DNA of 64,000 nt from Vreelandella sedimenti (GCF_013416325.1 NZ_JACCGK010000002.1:124001-188000), one strand, 5' to 3'. Shown: positions 53,166-64,000, counted from the stretch's first letter. Translations and numbers: made by a program. The notes: generated by a model from the letters alone, not told the origin.

Positions 53166-53348
53166 TTACTCTCCCTCAACGCGCACAAGGTAGTTCACCT
53201 TGTGGATCATGCCGCGTACGGCAGGGGTGTCTTCCAGTTCAACCGTATGACCGATGCGACGCAGGCCCAAGCCTTTCATAGTAGCCTTGTGCTTGGGCAT
53301 AATGCCGATGGTGCTGCGGATCTGGGTAACCTTGATCGTTGCTGCCAT
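53166..53348 (-). CDS. rpmD: 50S ribosomal protein L30
   Basis: 60 aa. [54 protein letters not shown] matches bacterial L30. Lies 6 bp after rpsE. Confidence 0.97.
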   Translation of the reverse strand: MAATIKVTQIRSTIGIMPKHKATMKGLGLRRIGHTVELEDTPAVRGMIHKVNYLVRVEGE

Positions 53349-53354
53349 GGTGCC

Positions 53355-53855
53355 TTACCCCGTGATCGCTTCGACAGACAGACCGCGCTTGGCGGCCACG
53401 TCTTCCGGTGCTTGCATGGAGGAGAGACCTTTAACAGTCGCTCGTACCACGTTAACCGGGTTGGTGGAACCGTAGCACTTGGCCAGTACGTCGTGGACAC
53501 CGGCGAGCTCTAATACAGAGCGCATGGCGCCACCGGCGATGATACCGGTACCTTCGGAAGCCGGCTGCATGTACACCTTGGAAGCACCGTGACGGGCTTT
53601 GACCGGGTACTGCAGCGTATGGCCAGCAAGGTTCACCTTGACCATGTTGCGACGAGCTTGATCCATCGCTTTCTGGATTGCGACAGGCACTTCACGCGCC
53701 TTGCCACGACCGAAACCGACACGACCTTTACCATCACCAACGACGGTCAGTGCGGTGAAGCCGAAAATACGACCACCCTTGACCACCTTGGCGACGCGGT
53801 TGACCTGCACTAACTTCTCTTGCAGATCACCGCTTTGCTGTTCGTTCTTCGCCAT
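53355..53855 (-). CDS. rpsE: 30S ribosomal protein S5
   Basis: 166 aa. The S5 RNA-binding domain reads [54 protein letters not shown]; the C-terminal domain has [29 protein letters not shown]. Part of the decoding-fidelity region of the 30S subunit. Between rplR and rpmD. Confidence 0.97.
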   Translation of the reverse strand: MAKNEQQSGDLQEKLVQVNRVAKVVKGGRIFGFTALTVVGDGKGRVGFGRGKAREVPVAIQKAMDQARRNMVKVNLAGHTLQYPVKARHGASKVYMQPASEGTGIIAGGAMRSVLELAGVHDVLAKCYGSTNPVNVVRATVKGLSSMQAPEDVAAKRGLSVEAITG

Positions 53856-53866
53856 CGTAAAACCCT

Positions 53867-54217
53867 TTAGAATTCCAGGCCGCCTTCACGTGCGGCGTCG
53901 GCCAGCGCCTTGACGCGGCCGTGATACTTAAAGCCAGCACGGTCGAAGGCCACCTGGGTGATGCCTGCTTCTTTAGCGCGTTCAGCAATCAGAGCACCTA
54001 CTTTAGAGGCAGCATCTGAGTTGCCGGTCGCACCCTCGCGCAGTACTTTGTCCAGCGTAGAAGCACTGGCCAGCACTTTGCCACCATCCGGCGAGATAAT
54101 CTGCGCATAGATGTGACGCGGGGTACGGTTGACGCACAGGCGATACACGCCCAGCTCGCGGATCTTTGCGCGAGCGCGGCGGGCACGACGGAGACGAGAT
54201 TCTTTCTTCGCGTTCAT
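53867..54217 (-). CDS. rplR: 50S ribosomal protein L18
   Basis: 116 aa. Basic N-terminus ([16 protein letters not shown]), then [31 protein letters not shown] and [26 protein letters not shown], as in L18, which binds 5S rRNA. 10 bp after rplF. Confidence 0.97.
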   Translation of the reverse strand: MNAKKESRLRRARRARAKIRELGVYRLCVNRTPRHIYAQIISPDGGKVLASASTLDKVLREGATGNSDAASKVGALIAERAKEAGITQVAFDRAGFKYHGRVKALADAAREGGLEF

Positions 54218-54226
54218 AACCCTGCC

Positions 54227-54757
54227 TTACTTCTTCTTGGCTTCTTTGCGACGCACCTGCTCGTCGGCGTACCGAACACCCTTGCCTTTATACGGCTCAG
54301 GGGGACGGAAGGCGCGGATTTCCGCGGCGCACTGGCCGAGCATCTGCTTATCCGCGCTTTTCAGCACGATAACGGTGTTCTTCGGCGTTTCCGCTGAGAC
54401 ACCTTTAGGCAGTTCATAGTCGACCGGGTGCGAGAAGCCCAGTGAAAGATTGAGCGTCTGGCCCTTAGCTTGGGCACGATAACCGACGCCAACAATTTCG
54501 AGAGTTCTTGTGAAACCCTCGGATACGCCCGTTACCAGGTTCTGAACTAAGGCGCGGGTAGTACCGGCCATGGCCCAGCTCTTGGCAGACTCACTCGGGG
54601 CGAAGGTCAGCTGGCCATCTTCTTGACCGACCACTACATCAGAGTGGATGGTCATAGATAGCGTGCCCTGGCCGCCTTTGGCGGTCAGCTGGTCAGCATT
54701 GATTTTAATCTCAACGCCGGCAGGCACTTTAACCGGATATTTCGCTATGCGGGACAT
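54227..54757 (-). CDS. rplF: 50S ribosomal protein L6
   Basis: 176 aa. [34 protein letters not shown] and the C-terminal [30 protein letters not shown] are diagnostic for L6. Between rpsH (9 bp gap) and rplR. Confidence 0.97.
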   Translation of the reverse strand: MSRIAKYPVKVPAGVEIKINADQLTAKGGQGTLSMTIHSDVVVGQEDGQLTFAPSESAKSWAMAGTTRALVQNLVTGVSEGFTRTLEIVGVGYRAQAKGQTLNLSLGFSHPVDYELPKGVSAETPKNTVIVLKSADKQMLGQCAAEIRAFRPPEPYKGKGVRYADEQVRRKEAKKK

Positions 54758-54766
54758 TCCAGCCTC

Positions 54767-55159
54767 CTAGAATACGGTGCAGATGACTTCGCCACCGACA
54801 CCCGCTTGGCGCGCGGCACGATCGGTCATGACACCATTGGATGTGGTGACAATCGCGATACCCAGGCCATCGGCAACCTTAGGCAAGTTATCCTTGCCCA
54901 TGTAGCGGCGCAGGGACGGCTTGGAAACCCGCTGAATGTGCTCAATGACCGGCTTACCCTCAAAGTACTTGAGAGTTACGGTTAGCTCGGGCTTAGCGCC
55001 CTCCGCTACCGCAAAGTCGGCAATGTAGCCTTCTTCCTTTAGCACTCGGGCCACTTGCACTTTCAACTTGGAGGACGGCATGGTAGCCGTCTCCTTGGTG
55101 GCCATCTGCGCATTGCGGATACGGGTAAACATATCCGCCAGAGTGTCTTGCATGCTCAT
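54767..55159 (-). CDS. rpsH: 30S ribosomal protein S8
   Basis: 130 aa. [46 protein letters not shown] and the end [22 protein letters not shown] match S8. In E. coli S8 represses spc-operon translation at the rplE region. ATG 55159 aligns with the E. coli start. Confidence 0.97.
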   Translation of the reverse strand: MSMQDTLADMFTRIRNAQMATKETATMPSSKLKVQVARVLKEEGYIADFAVAEGAKPELTVTLKYFEGKPVIEHIQRVSKPSLRRYMGKDNLPKVADGLGIAIVTTSNGVMTDRAARQAGVGGEVICTVF

Positions 55160-55191
55160 TTAATGTGCGCTCCTGATAATTCTACGTGGCG

Positions 55192-55497
55192 TTACCAACT
55201 GGATTTTTTCAACCCAGGAACGTCGCCACGCATGGCGGCTTCACGCAGCTTGTTACGGCCAAGGCCGAACTTGTTGTAAAAACCGTGCGGACGACCGGTG
55301 ATACGGCAGCGGTTACGCTGACGCACCGGGCTTGAGTCGCGCGGCAGTTGCTGCAGCTTCAGCGTCGCCTCGAAGCGGTCTTCCTCAGACGTGTTCACGT
55401 CTGAGATGATCTTCTTGAGTTCAGCGCGCTTGGTCGCATACTTCGCAACCAGCTGAGTACGCTTAAGCTCACGCTCTACCATACTTTTCTTAGCCAT
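55192..55497 (-). CDS. rpsN: 30S ribosomal protein S14
   Basis: 101 aa, the long zinc-free form (no Cys pairs). [24 protein letters not shown] and [41 protein letters not shown] are typical. 10 bp after rplE. Confidence 0.97.
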   Translation of the reverse strand: MAKKSMVERELKRTQLVAKYATKRAELKKIISDVNTSEEDRFEATLKLQQLPRDSSPVRQRNRCRITGRPHGFYNKFGLGRNKLREAAMRGDVPGLKKSSW

Positions 55498-55507
55498 GAT
55501 CTCGCCC

Positions 55508-56047
55508 CTATTTCTTGAACGGGAAGTTCAGCGCGGTTAGTAGCGCACGACCTTCCTCGTCGGTTTTGGCGGTCGTAGTGATAGTGACGTCCAACCCCCG
55601 GATGCGATCGATTTTATCATACTCGATCTCCGGGAAGATGATCTGCTCACGCACACCCATGGAGTAGTTGCCACGACCGTCGAAAGACTTCGGGTTGAGA
55701 CCACGGAAGTCACGCACGCGGGGAATCGCGATGTAAACCAAACGGTCCAAGAAGTCCCACATACGCTCAGCGCGCAGAGTTACCTTGATGCCGATTGGCC
55801 AACCTTCGCGCACCTTGAAGCCCGCGATGGACTTACGTGCCTTGGTCACCAACGGTTTTTGACCAGAGAGTTTCTCTAGATCGCCGATGGCATTGTCAAT
55901 CAACTTTTTATCGTTGACTGCTTCGCCGATACCCATGTTCAGAGTCACTTTCGTGATCCGGGGTACCTGCATAACGTTGGCATAGCTGAACTCTTCTTTG
56001 AGTTGAGCTGCTACCTCGTTTTGATAACGTTCTTTCAAGTTCGCCAT
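55508..56047 (-). CDS. rplE: 50S ribosomal protein L5
   Basis: 179 aa, 5S rRNA-binding protein. Motifs: [53 protein letters not shown] and [35 protein letters not shown]. Between rplX and rpsN. Confidence 0.97.
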   Translation of the reverse strand: MANLKERYQNEVAAQLKEEFSYANVMQVPRITKVTLNMGIGEAVNDKKLIDNAIGDLEKLSGQKPLVTKARKSIAGFKVREGWPIGIKVTLRAERMWDFLDRLVYIAIPRVRDFRGLNPKSFDGRGNYSMGVREQIIFPEIEYDKIDRIRGLDVTITTTAKTDEEGRALLTALNFPFKK

Positions 56048-56065
56048 TGTGCTACCCGACTCGCG

Positions 56066-56380
56066 TTAGGCGTCGATCTGCGTCTGCGTCGACTTGTAGA
56101 TACGTACCTTGGTACCGTCTTCCTTCACTTGGAAGCCGACGCGATCCGCCTTACCGGTCTCCGAATTGAAGATGGCTACGTTGGACGCGTGAATCGGAGC
56201 CTCACGCTCGACGATACCGCCCTGATTACCCGCCATGGGATTTGGCTTGGTGTGACGTTTAATCATGTTCACACCGGACACCAAAAAGCGGTTTTCTAAT
56301 ACCCGCTTAACGGTGCCACGCTTGCCTTTATCCTTCCCGGCGATGACGATGACTTCATCGTCACGTTTGATCTTTTGCAT
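56066..56380 (-). CDS. rplX: 50S ribosomal protein L24
   Basis: 104 aa with the KOW motif near the start ([22 protein letters not shown]), then [35 protein letters not shown]. Initiates 50S assembly. 14 bp after rplN. Confidence 0.97.
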   Translation of the reverse strand: MQKIKRDDEVIVIAGKDKGKRGTVKRVLENRFLVSGVNMIKRHTKPNPMAGNQGGIVEREAPIHASNVAIFNSETGKADRVGFQVKEDGTKVRIYKSTQTQIDA

Positions 56381-56394
56381 ATCCGCCTCGCTCC

Positions 56395-56766
56395 TTACAG
56401 CACTTCAGGCGCTAAGGAAATGATCTTCATGAACTTTTCATTACGAAGTTCACGAGTCACCGGCCCAAAAATACGGGTACCGATGGGCTGTTCGTTGGTG
56501 TTATTCAACAAAACTGCCGCATTTCCATCGAAACGGATGAGCGAACCGTCGGGACGACGGACGCCACTACGGGTCCGGACCACGACCGCTTTTAGCACCT
56601 GGCCTTTTTTGACCTTGCCACGCGGAATCGCTTCCTTAACCGTGACCTTGATGATATCACCAACGCGAGCGTAACGACGGTGTGAACCGCCTAACACCTT
56701 GATGCACTGCACCCGGCGCGCTCCGCTGTTGTCGGCGACATCCAGCATTGTCTGAGTCTGAATCAT
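56395..56766 (-). CDS. rplN: 50S ribosomal protein L14
   Basis: 123 aa. [57 protein letters not shown] is the L14 signature. First gene of the spc set by E. coli definition, 49 bp after rpsQ, with no clear internal promoter. Confidence 0.97.
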   Translation of the reverse strand: MIQTQTMLDVADNSGARRVQCIKVLGGSHRRYARVGDIIKVTVKEAIPRGKVKKGQVLKAVVVRTRSGVRRPDGSLIRFDGNAAVLLNNTNEQPIGTRIFGPVTRELRNEKFMKIISLAPEVL

Positions 56767-56815
56767 CGGTTTTCTCCAAACCTAATCTGACTGCACTGAT
56801 TGACAGGCCTTGGGA

Positions 56816-57085
56816 TTAACCCTTGGCGTGTTCAACCACCTCGACCAGCGTCCAGGCTTTCTTCTTGGAAAGCGGACGGCACTCCTGAATGGAAACCGTA
56901 TCGCCTGCCTTAGCCTGGTTCGCCTCATCATGGGCGTGCAGCTTGGTGGAGCGCTTAACGTATTTTCCGTAGATCGGGTGACGCTCGCGTCGCTCGATCA
57001 TGACGACGATGGACTTGTCCATCTTATCGCTCACCACTTTACCGGTGAGCGTACGCTTTGTGTTTTCTTCGGCCATCTCAATCAC
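56816..57085 (-). CDS. rpsQ: 30S ribosomal protein S17
   Basis: 89 aa. [45 protein letters not shown] is the S17 OB-fold signature. The start overlaps the end of rpmC by 8 bp. Last gene of the S10 operon. Confidence 0.97.
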   Translation of the reverse strand: MIEMAEENTKRTLTGKVVSDKMDKSIVVMIERRERHPIYGKYVKRSTKLHAHDEANQAKAGDTVSIQECRPLSKKKAWTLVEVVEHAKG

Positions 57086-57272
57086 CTGCCTTCTCGTTGA
57101 GCAAAGTCTTAACGCGGGCGATATCCCGGCGGACCTGCTTGAGCAGATGAGTCTGGCTCAGTTGGCCAGTGGCCTTCTGCATGCGCAGGTTAAACTGCTC
57201 GCGGAGGAGTTCGAGGAGTTGCTCCTGGAGCTCTCCTGCGGACTTTTCACGAATTTCCTGGGCTTTCATCAC
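57078..57272 (-). CDS. rpmC: 50S ribosomal protein L29
   Basis: 64 aa, two-helix hairpin: [38 protein letters not shown], then [20 protein letters not shown]. Overlaps both neighbours (rplP by 4 bp, rpsQ by 8 bp). Confidence 0.97.
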   Translation of the reverse strand: MMKAQEIREKSAGELQEQLLELLREQFNLRMQKATGQLSQTHLLKQVRRDIARVKTLLNEKAGD

Positions 57273-57682
57273 ATCACCGTCCGTTTCGCAAAGGTGGTGG
57301 ATAAGGGCATTTTCTGTGCGGCAAGCTCAAACGCTTCACGAGCGAGCTCTTCCGACACGCCTTCAATTTCATACAGGACCCGACCCGGTTGGATCTGGGC
57401 AACCCAGTACTCAACAGAACCTTTACCTTTACCCATACGAACTTCGAGCGGCTTCTTGGAGATCGGCTTATCAGGGAAGACGCGGATCCAGATTTTACCG
57501 CCACGCTTTACGTGACGTGTGATCGCACGACGGCCTGCTTCGATCTGACGCGCAGTAATGCGGCCGCGACCAGTAGCTTTAAGGCCGTATTCCCCGAAGC
57601 TGATCTTGCTTCCGCGATGCGCCAGGCCACGGTTGCGGCCTTTCATCATCTTGCGGAATTTCATACGCTTGGGCTGTAACAT
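57269..57682 (-). CDS. rplP: 50S ribosomal protein L16
   Basis: 137 aa. [73 protein letters not shown] identifies L16, near the peptidyl-transferase centre. Stop overlaps the rpmC start (ATGA). Confidence 0.97.
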   Translation of the reverse strand: MLQPKRMKFRKMMKGRNRGLAHRGSKISFGEYGLKATGRGRITARQIEAGRRAITRHVKRGGKIWIRVFPDKPISKKPLEVRMGKGKGSVEYWVAQIQPGRVLYEIEGVSEELAREAFELAAQKMPLSTTFAKRTVM

Positions 57683-57697
57683 CGACTCGCTCTCCCC

Positions 57698-58399
57698 TTA
57701 CCTGGAACCTTTCTTCTTGGGCGCGTTGCCGGCAGGCTGTTGTTTAGCCTTGGCACGTACTTCCTCGATACCGCCGAGGATTTCACCCTTGAAGATCCAC
57801 ACTTTGACGCCGATAACGCCATAGGTGGTGTGAGCTTCGTAAGTGGCGTAGTCGATATCCGCACGCAACGTGTGCAGCGGAACGCGACCTTCGCGGTACC
57901 ATTCGGTACGTGCGATTTCAGCGCCACCAAGACGACCTGACAGCTGAATCTTGATGCCACCAGCGCCAAGACGCATTGCGTTCTGTACCGCGCGCTTCAT
58001 AGCACGGCGGAACATGACGCGACGCTCAAGCTGACCCGCTACGTTAGCAGCGACTAGCTTGGCATCCAGCTCCGGCTTGCGAACTTCTTCGATGTTCACA
58101 TGCACGGGAACGCCCATCATCTGGGTGAGATCGCGACGCAGACGGTCGACATCTTCACCTTTTTTACCAATCACGATACCCGGACGGGCAGTGTGAATGG
58201 TGATGCGGGCATTGTTCGCCGGACGCTCGATGTGGATGCGGCTAACAGAGGCGCTTTTAAGACGCTCTTCCAGGAAGCTACGCACTTCGAGATCGTTATT
58301 GAGCTTATCGGCGTAAGCGCCGCGCTCAGCATACCAGACAGAAGCATGGTCTTTGACGATGCCCAGTCGAATGCCTGTTGGATTGACTTTCTGACCCAT
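57698..58399 (-). CDS. rpsC: 30S ribosomal protein S3
   Basis: 233 aa. [33 protein letters not shown], a KH domain ([24 protein letters not shown]) and the C-terminal domain with [52 protein letters not shown]. Lines the mRNA entry tunnel. 10 bp after rplV. Confidence 0.97.
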   Translation of the reverse strand: MGQKVNPTGIRLGIVKDHASVWYAERGAYADKLNNDLEVRSFLEERLKSASVSRIHIERPANNARITIHTARPGIVIGKKGEDVDRLRRDLTQMMGVPVHVNIEEVRKPELDAKLVAANVAGQLERRVMFRRAMKRAVQNAMRLGAGGIKIQLSGRLGGAEIARTEWYREGRVPLHTLRADIDYATYEAHTTYGVIGVKVWIFKGEILGGIEEVRAKAKQQPAGNAPKKKGSR

Positions 58400-58409
58400 C
58401 GGTCGACTC

Positions 58410-58742
58410 CTACTTCTCGGCTACCTTGACGGTGATGTGGCACGTGCGCTTCAAGATACGATCCGCACGCCCCTTGGCACGCGGCTTGATACGCTTGAGC
58501 GTCATGCCCTCATCGACGCAGATGGTCGAGACACGCAGCTCGTCAATATCCATGCCGTTATTTTCTTCCGCGTTTGCAATCGCGGATTGCAGCACCTTCT
58601 TAACCAGCTTGGCAGCCTTCTTCGGTGAGAAGGTCAGCAGGTCGAGTGCCTCGGCGACAGGTTTACCGCGCACCTGGTCAGCCACCAAACGGGCCTTCTG
58701 GGCGGATAAACGAGCGCCAAGCAGCTTAGCTGTGACTTCCAT
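58410..58742 (-). CDS. rplV: 50S ribosomal protein L22
   Basis: 110 aa. [65 protein letters not shown] and the beta-hairpin region [22 protein letters not shown] are as in L22, which reaches into the exit tunnel. Confidence 0.97.
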   Translation of the reverse strand: MEVTAKLLGARLSAQKARLVADQVRGKPVAEALDLLTFSPKKAAKLVKKVLQSAIANAEENNGMDIDELRVSTICVDEGMTLKRIKPRAKGRADRILKRTCHITVKVAEK

Positions 58743-58760
58743 CTCTCAATCCTCTCTGGC

Positions 58761-59036
58761 TTACCGTTTGGCTTTTTTATCCGCCGCATGCCCGCGATAA
58801 GTGCGAGTAGCAGCGAATTCGCCCAATTTGTGGCCAACCATTTCCTCGGAGACGTGCACCGGGACGTGTTGGCGACCGTTATGGACCGCGATAGTGAGGC
58901 CTACCATATTGGGCAGGATCATAGAACGACGCGACCAAGTCTTGATCGGTTTGCGATCGTTCTTCTCCACTGCAACCTCTACCTTCTTCAAAAGATGAAG
59001 GTCAATGAAGGGACCTTTCTTTAGTGAACGTGGCAC
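58761..59036 (-). CDS. rpsS: 30S ribosomal protein S19
   Basis: 91 aa. [22 protein letters not shown] and [50 protein letters not shown] are the S19 signatures. Between rplB (33 bp) and rplV. Confidence 0.97.
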   Translation of the reverse strand: MPRSLKKGPFIDLHLLKKVEVAVEKNDRKPIKTWSRRSMILPNMVGLTIAVHNGRQHVPVHVSEEMVGHKLGEFAATRTYRGHAADKKAKR

Positions 59037-59069
59037 AGCCGTTACCTCTTAATGTCTTGGCAATGTAGA

Positions 59070-59900
59070 TCAACGCGTCTTATTACGACGACGAATGATC
59101 AGCTTGTCGGTGCGCTTGTTCTTACGCGTCTTGTGACCCTTAGTCGGCACACCCCATGGGGATACCGGGTGACGACCACCACTGGTGCGGCCTTCGCCAC
59201 CACCGTGCGGGTGATCGACTGGGTTCATCGCGACACCGCGAACAGTCGGACGCACACCTCTCCAGCGCTTCGCACCGGCCTTGCCAAGTTGACGCAGGCT
59301 GTGCTCTGAGTTGCTCACTTCACCCAAGGTCGCGCGGCACTCGGCCAACACTTTACGCATTTCGCCAGAGCGAAGACGCAGGGTGGCATAGTTACCTTCA
59401 CGAGCAACCAGCTGGGCGCTTGTACCGGCACTGCGAGCAATCTGCGCGCCTTTACCCGGCTTGAGTTCGATGCAGTGCACCGTAGAACCCAACGGGACGT
59501 TGCGCAGCGGCAAGGCATTGCCTTTCTTGATTGACGCGTTAACACCAGACTCCAGCACGTCACCCGCGCTGACACCTTTCGGTGCAATGATGTAACGACG
59601 CTCACCATCGGCATACTTCAGCAGTGCAATGTGCGCACTGCGGTTGGGATCGTGCTCAAGACGCTCAACGGTGGCAGGAATGCCATCCTTGGTGCGTTTG
59701 AAATCGATCAACCGATAGTGGTGACGATGACCACCGCCCACGTGGCGGGTGGTGATACGACCGTAGTTGTTACGGCCGCCGGACTTGGACTGTTTTTCTA
59801 AAAGCGGTGCATAGGCACGGCCTTTAAACAGTTCCTCGCCAACGATCTTGACGACGTGGCGACGACCGGCGGAAGTGGGTTTGGTCTTGACGATTGCCAT
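59070..59900 (-). CDS. rplB: 50S ribosomal protein L2
   Basis: 276 aa. [63 protein letters not shown] and the catalytic-centre loop [34 protein letters not shown] are unmistakable. 17 bp after rplW. Confidence 0.98.
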   Translation of the reverse strand: MAIVKTKPTSAGRRHVVKIVGEELFKGRAYAPLLEKQSKSGGRNNYGRITTRHVGGGHRHHYRLIDFKRTKDGIPATVERLEHDPNRSAHIALLKYADGERRYIIAPKGVSAGDVLESGVNASIKKGNALPLRNVPLGSTVHCIELKPGKGAQIARSAGTSAQLVAREGNYATLRLRSGEMRKVLAECRATLGEVSNSEHSLRQLGKAGAKRWRGVRPTVRGVAMNPVDHPHGGGEGRTSGGRHPVSPWGVPTKGHKTRKNKRTDKLIIRRRNKTR

Positions 59901-59917
59901 TATCCGTACTCCTGCCC

Positions 59918-60214
59918 TTATTCGGCGCCAGAGAAGTCTTCGAGCGTTTCACCCGCAGCCAGGGTCACATACGCTTTGCGGTAACCCTTACGCAGGCCAA
60001 CGCCGTTCGCAGTACGTTTTGTTTTACCCTTCATGTTCAGTACCTGAACACTGCCGACCTTTTTGCCGAAGAGTGCTTCAACGGCCTTTTTGATCTCGGG
60101 CTTGGTAGCATCAGATGCCACCTTGAAAACGTACTGGTTGCGCTCGGCTGCCATCGCGGCCTTTTCGGTCACGTGCGGTCCAAGCAGAACCTTGAATACG
60201 CGTTCCTGGTTCAT
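59918..60214 (-). CDS. rplW: 50S ribosomal protein L23
   Basis: 98 aa. [63 protein letters not shown] is the L23 signature; it sits at the tunnel exit and docks trigger factor and SRP. Overlaps the rplD stop by 4 bp. Confidence 0.97.
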   Translation of the reverse strand: MNQERVFKVLLGPHVTEKAAMAAERNQYVFKVASDATKPEIKKAVEALFGKKVGSVQVLNMKGKTKRTANGVGLRKGYRKAYVTLAAGETLEDFSGAE

Positions 60215-60816
60215 GCCAGCTTCTCCTCGAATTTACGCAGGGCGGAGACGGTAATCAGGACCTTATCAAAGGCTACCAGGCTTACCGGGTCAGCTGCCGC
60301 GACATCCACCACGTCAACGTGGGGAAGGTTGCGTGCGGCCAAATAGAGCTTTTCGTCGATTTCTTCAGTGACGATCAACACTTTTTCAAGGTTGAGCTCT
60401 TTCAGCTTGGCAGCTACCTGCTTGGTCTTAGGCGCATCGACGACGAACTCTTCAATCGCGACTAAGCGCTCTTGACGTACCAGCTCTGACAAGATGGAGC
60501 GCATCGCTGCACGGTACATCTTGCGGTTAACCTTCTGGGTGTAGTCTTGCGGACGCGCCGCGAAGGTTACGCCGCCGCTACGCCAGAGCGGAGAGCGGAT
60601 GGTACCGGCACGTGCACGACCGGTGCCTTTCTGACGCCACGGCTTTTTACCACCGCCACGTACGTCGGAACGACTCTTTTGTGCGCGGGTTCCCTGACGA
60701 CCAGCCGCCAAATAGGCAGTGACAACCTGGTGAACGAGCGCTTCGTTGAATTCTTTGCCAAAAGTGGCGTCGGCTACTTCAACGGTACCCGCGCCTGCAG
60801 CAAGATTCAGATTCAT
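60211..60816 (-). CDS. rplD: 50S ribosomal protein L4
   Basis: 201 aa. Contains [70 protein letters not shown], the tunnel loop of L4. In E. coli L4 also represses the S10 operon at transcription and translation. 15 bp after rplC. Confidence 0.97.
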   Translation of the reverse strand: MNLNLAAGAGTVEVADATFGKEFNEALVHQVVTAYLAAGRQGTRAQKSRSDVRGGGKKPWRQKGTGRARAGTIRSPLWRSGGVTFAARPQDYTQKVNRKMYRAAMRSILSELVRQERLVAIEEFVVDAPKTKQVAAKLKELNLEKVLIVTEEIDEKLYLAARNLPHVDVVDVAAADPVSLVAFDKVLITVSALRKFEEKLA

Positions 60817-60831
60817 TGGTAATTATCCCCT

Positions 60832-61470
60832 TCAGCCTGCTTTCACGGCGCTGCGAACGATAACGTCACTACCGGGAGCACCCGGTACGGCGCCTTTAAT
60901 CAGCAGCAGGTTACGCTCGGCGTCGACACGGACGATCTCAAGGCTCTGCACGGTGCAACGGGCGTTACCCATTTGACCGGCCATCTTTTTGCCTTTGAAA
61001 ACGCGGCCCGGAGTCTGACACATGCCGATAGAACCCGGCGCGCGATGCGACAGAGAGTTACCGTGAGTCATATCTTGGGTACGGAAATTCCAGCGCTTAA
61101 CAGCACCCTGGAAGCCTTTACCCTTAGAGGTGCCAGTCACGTCAACCATTTGACCAGCTTCGAAGAGGGATACGGTGAGTTCGCCGCCTACTTCAGGAAT
61201 CTCTTCGCCTTCTGCAAGACGAAACTCCATCAGTGCACGACCAGCTTCAACACCCGCCTTGGCAAACTGACCCGCTTGCGCTTTGGTGAGGTGCTTAGCT
61301 TTACGAGAGCCAGATGTGACCTGAATCGCTGCGTAACCGTCAGACTCGACAGATTTAACGCGTGTAACACGATTAGGATCAACTTCAATAACGGTTACGG
61401 GCACAGACGCGCCGTCTTCGGTAAAGACACGGGTCATCCCGGCCTTTTTACCGACTAAACCGATAGTCAT
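60832..61470 (-). CDS. rplC: 50S ribosomal protein L3
   Basis: 212 aa. [39 protein letters not shown], then [17 protein letters not shown] and [36 protein letters not shown] identify L3. ATAGGAGA lies about 7 nt before ATG 61470. Unusually, 160 bp separate it from rpsJ. Confidence 0.97.
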   Translation of the reverse strand: MTIGLVGKKAGMTRVFTEDGASVPVTVIEVDPNRVTRVKSVESDGYAAIQVTSGSRKAKHLTKAQAGQFAKAGVEAGRALMEFRLAEGEEIPEVGGELTVSLFEAGQMVDVTGTSKGKGFQGAVKRWNFRTQDMTHGNSLSHRAPGSIGMCQTPGRVFKGKKMAGQMGNARCTVQSLEIVRVDAERNLLLIKGAVPGAPGSDVIVRSAVKAG

Positions 61471-61630
61471 ACTCAGTCTCCTATAGTGTACGGGGCTATC
61501 ACCCGCTATGGCTGCCCTTTCCAGAGCATTCCACTAGCACATTGTATGGCGCCTCACGGCGCGGCGGCTGCTGCTCATGCAAGTCCTTTACAAAGAACGA
61601 TGAGCGCTGGGCCGCAAGTGACTAGTGTAA
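61471..61630 (-). other. Unusually long rpsJ-rplC spacer
   Basis: 160 non-coding bases between two S10-operon genes that are usually a few tens of bases apart. It is GC-rich and includes a GCGCC-GTGA-GGCGC hairpin (about 61550-61563). No open frame or promoter was recognised; it could hold a processing or autoregulatory element. Confidence 0.4.
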
Positions 61631-61942
61631 TTAGTTGAGTTTGATTTGCACGTCAACGCCTGCGGCGAGATCAAGCTTCATCAAAGCATCAACAGTTTTT
61701 TCAGTCGGCTCAACAATGTCGAGCACACGCTTGTGCGTACGAATCTCATACTGGTCACGCGCATCTTTGTTGACGTGCGGTGAGATCAGAATGGTGTAAC
61801 GCTCGCGGTTGGTCGGCAGCGGAATCGGACCACGAACCTGAGCACCAGTACGCTTAGCGGTTTCAACAATCTCCGCTGTAGACTGGTCGATCAGGCGATG
61901 GTCGAAAGCTTTCAACCGAATGCGAATCTTTTGGTTCTGCAT
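61631..61942 (-). CDS. rpsJ: 30S ribosomal protein S10 (NusE)
   Basis: 103 aa. [72 protein letters not shown] matches S10, which also pairs with NusB in antitermination. First gene of the S10 operon, 159 bp after tuf, with a terminator-like hairpin in between. Confidence 0.98.
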   Translation of the reverse strand: MQNQKIRIRLKAFDHRLIDQSTAEIVETAKRTGAQVRGPIPLPTNRERYTILISPHVNKDARDQYEIRTHKRVLDIVEPTEKTVDALMKLDLAAGVDVQIKLN

Positions 61943-62056
61943 TTGCCCTAAACTCCAATGGATGTCGACGGCGCGAGCCGTCTACCCACGCATTCAAAGG
62001 ATGCGCATTATAGGCACGCCAAAAGCCCATGTCAAACATTTGCTGTTGGTGCGCAG

Positions 62057-62083
62057 AAAAGGGGGCTCATCAGAGCCCCCTTT
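62057..62083 (-). terminator. Terminator after tuf
   Basis: GGGGGCTC (62061-62068) and GAGCCCCC (62073-62080), extended by A-T pairs on both ends, form an 11-bp stem with loop ATCA, followed by a short U run on the minus strand. It separates the str and S10 operons. Confidence 0.82.
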
Positions 62084-62101
62084 ATCATTCAAGCATGCTG
62101 C

Positions 62102-63295
62102 TTACTTGACGATTTTGGCCACAACGCCAGCACCGACAGTACGGCCGCCTTCACGAATAGCGAAGCGCAAACCTTCGTCCATTGCGATCGGAGCGATCAA
62201 GGTAACAACCATCTGAACGTTGTCACCCGGCATGACCATTTCAACGCCTTCCGGCAGTTCACAGGTACCGGTTACGTCGGTGGTACGGAAGTAGAACTGC
62301 GGACGGTAGCCCTTGAAGAAAGGCGTGTGACGACCACCCTCTTCTTTGGACAGTACGTAAACTTCTGCTTCGAAGGTAGTGTGCGGGTTGATGGTGCCCG
62401 GCTTGGCCAGTACTTGACCACGCTCGACGTCATCACGCTTCGTACCACGCAGCAGGGCGCCAACGTTCTCACCAGCACGACCTTCGTCGAGCAGTTTACG
62501 GAACATTTCAACACCGGTAACGATCGTTTTAGTGGTGTCGCGGATACCCACGATTTCCACTTCTTCGCCCGCTTTGACGATGCCGCGCTCTACACGACCG
62601 GTAACAACAGTACCGCGGCCAGAGATAGAGAACACGTCTTCGATCGGCATCAGGAACGGCTGGTCGATAGCACGCTCCGGCTCAGGGATGTAAGCATCCA
62701 GAGCTTTGATCAAATTAGCGACGGCAGTCGTACCCATGCCCTTGTCATCTTCACCGTTCAGCGCCATCAGCGCAGAGCCAGTGATGATCGGCGTGTCGTC
62801 ACCCGGGAAGTCGTACTGGTCCAGAAGTTCGCGAACTTCCATTTCTACCAGCTCGAGCAGCTCTTCATCATCGACCATGTCCGCTTTGTTCAGGAACACA
62901 ACGATGAACGGTACGCCAACCTGACGAGACAGCAGGATGTGCTCGCGAGTTTGCGGCATCGGGCCGTCTGCGGCAGAACATACCAGGATCGCGCCGTCCA
63001 TCTGCGCAGCACCGGTGATCATGTTCTTGACGTAGTCAGCGTGTCCTGGGCAGTCAACGTGCGCGTAGTGGCGATCTTCAGACTGGTATTCCACGTGGGA
63101 AGTAGCGATCGTGATACCGCGCTCACGCTCTTCAGGAGCGTTATCGATGGTATCAAACTCACGCCAGTCGCCGCCGAAAACCTCAGCAGACACGCGGGTC
63201 AGGGCCGCCGTCAGAGTCGTTTTACCGTGGTCGACGTGACCAATGGTGCCGACGTTGACGTGCGGTTTGGAACGTTCAAATTTTTCCTTAGCCAC
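62102..63295 (-). CDS. tuf: Elongation factor Tu
   Basis: 397 aa GTPase that brings aminoacyl-tRNA to the ribosome. G1 GHVDHGKT (19-26), G2 region [16 protein letters not shown]3 [26 protein letters not shown]4 [23 protein letters not shown], then domains 2 and 3 ([43 protein letters not shown]). Downstream of fusA by 29 bp; probably one of two tuf copies, but only one is in view. Confidence 0.98.
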   Translation of the reverse strand: MAKEKFERSKPHVNVGTIGHVDHGKTTLTAALTRVSAEVFGGDWREFDTIDNAPEERERGITIATSHVEYQSEDRHYAHVDCPGHADYVKNMITGAAQMDGAILVCSAADGPMPQTREHILLSRQVGVPFIVVFLNKADMVDDEELLELVEMEVRELLDQYDFPGDDTPIITGSALMALNGEDDKGMGTTAVANLIKALDAYIPEPERAIDQPFLMPIEDVFSISGRGTVVTGRVERGIVKAGEEVEIVGIRDTTKTIVTGVEMFRKLLDEGRAGENVGALLRGTKRDDVERGQVLAKPGTINPHTTFEAEVYVLSKEEGGRHTPFFKGYRPQFYFRTTDVTGTCELPEGVEMVMPGDNVQMVVTLIAPIAMDEGLRFAIREGGRTVGAGVVAKIVK

Positions 63296-63324
63296 TGCTA
63301 TAACCTCTTTACGTTAGCTAACGG

Positions 63325-64000
63325 TTAACCGTTTTGATTGATGACGGCTTCAACGACGCTGGAGGGCGCCTCGTCGTACTTCGAGAACTCCATAGAGTAG
63401 CTCGCACGGCCCTGGGTTTGTGAGCGCAGATCGGTTGCATAACCGAACATCTCGCCCAGTGGCACCGTCGCACGAATGACTTTACCAGAAGAGGAGTCAT
63501 CCATACCCTGCACCAGGCCGCGACGACGGCTCAGGTCACCCATGACGTCACCCATAAACTCTTCGGGGGTCACGATTTCGACCTTCATCACCGGCTCCAG
63601 CAGCACGGCCTTGGCCTTCCTGGCACCTTCTTTTACTGCCATAGAAGAAGCAATCTTAAACGCAGTCTCGTTGGAGTCTACGTCGTGGAAGGAGCCATCA
63701 AACAGCGTTACTTTAACGTCGATCATCGGGTAACCCGCGATGACGCCGTTTTTGAGCTGCTCAAAAGCACCCTTCTCAACCGCGGGAACGTATTCCTTGG
63801 GAACCGCACCACCCACGATCTCAGAGTTGAACTTGAAGAACAGTTCGTCTTCGCCTTCACCCTTCTCTTCTGCTGTCAGCGGCTCGATACGCAGCCAGAC
63901 GTGTCCATACTGACCACGACCACCGGACTGACGTACGAACTTGCCTTCTTGCTCAATGCTGCCGCGAATAGTTTCGCGATAGGCAACCTGAGGCTTACCG
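63325..64000 (-). CDS. fusA: Elongation factor G (5' part outside the window)
   Basis: Only the last 225 codons or so are visible; the start lies beyond 64000. The reading frame near the edge gives [40 protein letters not shown], then [52 protein letters not shown] and the domain V end [54 protein letters not shown]. This is domains IV-V of EF-G, the translocation GTPase. First visible gene of the str operon. Confidence 0.96.
   Translation of the reverse strand, partial: GKPQVAYRETIRGSIEQEGKFVRQSGGRGQYGHVWLRIEPLTAEEKGEGEDELFFKFNSEIVGGAVPKEYVPAVEKGAFEQLKNGVIAGYPMIDVKVTLFDGSFHDVDSNETAFKIASSMAVKEGARKAKAVLLEPVMKVEIVTPEEFMGDVMGDLSRRRGLVQGMDDSSSGKVIRATVPLGEMFGYATDLRSQTQGRASYSMEFSKYDEAPSSVVEAVINQNG

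Noticed and set aside
61958..63328. 456-codon plus-strand open frame opposite tuf
   Set aside because: It is the reverse complement of a near-perfect EF-Tu gene with strong codon bias; the translation has no recognisable domain, start context or operon partner.

Overview
This window is a piece of a gammaproteobacterial chromosome, most like Halomonadaceae (Halomonas and relatives). That placement is an inference from the acidic proteins, the str-S10-spc-alpha ribosomal order, the ntrBC-glnA arrangement and several small families (DUF6164, DUF6482-like, DUF6435) that I associate with this group. Coding density is high. I saw no insertion sequence, prophage, CRISPR array, rRNA or tRNA gene.

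Layout. 1-5.7 kb: the 3'-truncated end of a peptide ABC transporter ATPase, a small hypothetical gene, an acetylpolyamine amidohydrolase-like deacetylase, a GIY-YIG protein, YchJ, a small hypothetical gene and argE. 5.7-23 kb: a cluster rich in phosphorus-acquisition genes: ugpBAEC (glycerol-3-phosphate import), a secreted 5'-nucleotidase-like enzyme, phnD-phnC-phnE (phosphonate/phosphate-type import), a porin, and a glycosyltransferase/PAP2-phosphatase pair. Arrays of TCA[T/C] half-sites spaced exactly 11 bp, as in PhoB boxes, lie before ugpB, phnD and the glycosyltransferase. Set inside this cluster is an ECF42-type sigma factor with DGPF/YCII-domain targets (10.2-15.2 kb), split by an aldo/keto reductase-LysR pair. 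23-26.5 kb: a GltS-like symporter, a probable CsrB/RsmZ-type regulatory RNA on the minus strand, an entericidin-like lipoprotein, a YqiA-like hydrolase and a DUF6435 gene. 26.5-31.8 kb: nitrogen regulation (ntrC, ntrB, glnA with a sigma-54 promoter and NtrC-type sites) and a decayed DUF4124 gene.

31.8-36.2 kb holds poorly characterised genes (GT-like protein, acyltransferase, secreted esterase, hypothetical genes). 36.3-39.2 kb is a zinc uptake operon (small His-rich membrane protein, znuC, znuB, znuA) behind a Zur-type operator. 39.2-41.4 kb is a divergent ampR-ampC beta-lactamase pair. 41.6-47.9 kb has a ChrR-like cupin protein, DUF6164, gloA, a DUF6482-like gene, a TPP riboswitch with thiM-thiE, an EamA transporter and a D,D-carboxypeptidase with a SPOR domain.

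48.1-64 kb is one long minus-strand ribosomal block read right to left: fusA (partial), tuf, S10 operon, spc operon with secY and rpmJ, and alpha operon (rpsM, rpsK, rpsD, rpoA, rplQ).

The less expected signals are the GGA-rich RNA at 24.84-25.02 kb, a leader peptide overlapping a hairpin that contains the phnC ribosome binding site, an ECF42-type promoter before the DGPF genes, and a PhoB-type array before the glycosyltransferase-PAP2 pair that suggests membrane lipid remodelling under phosphate starvation.
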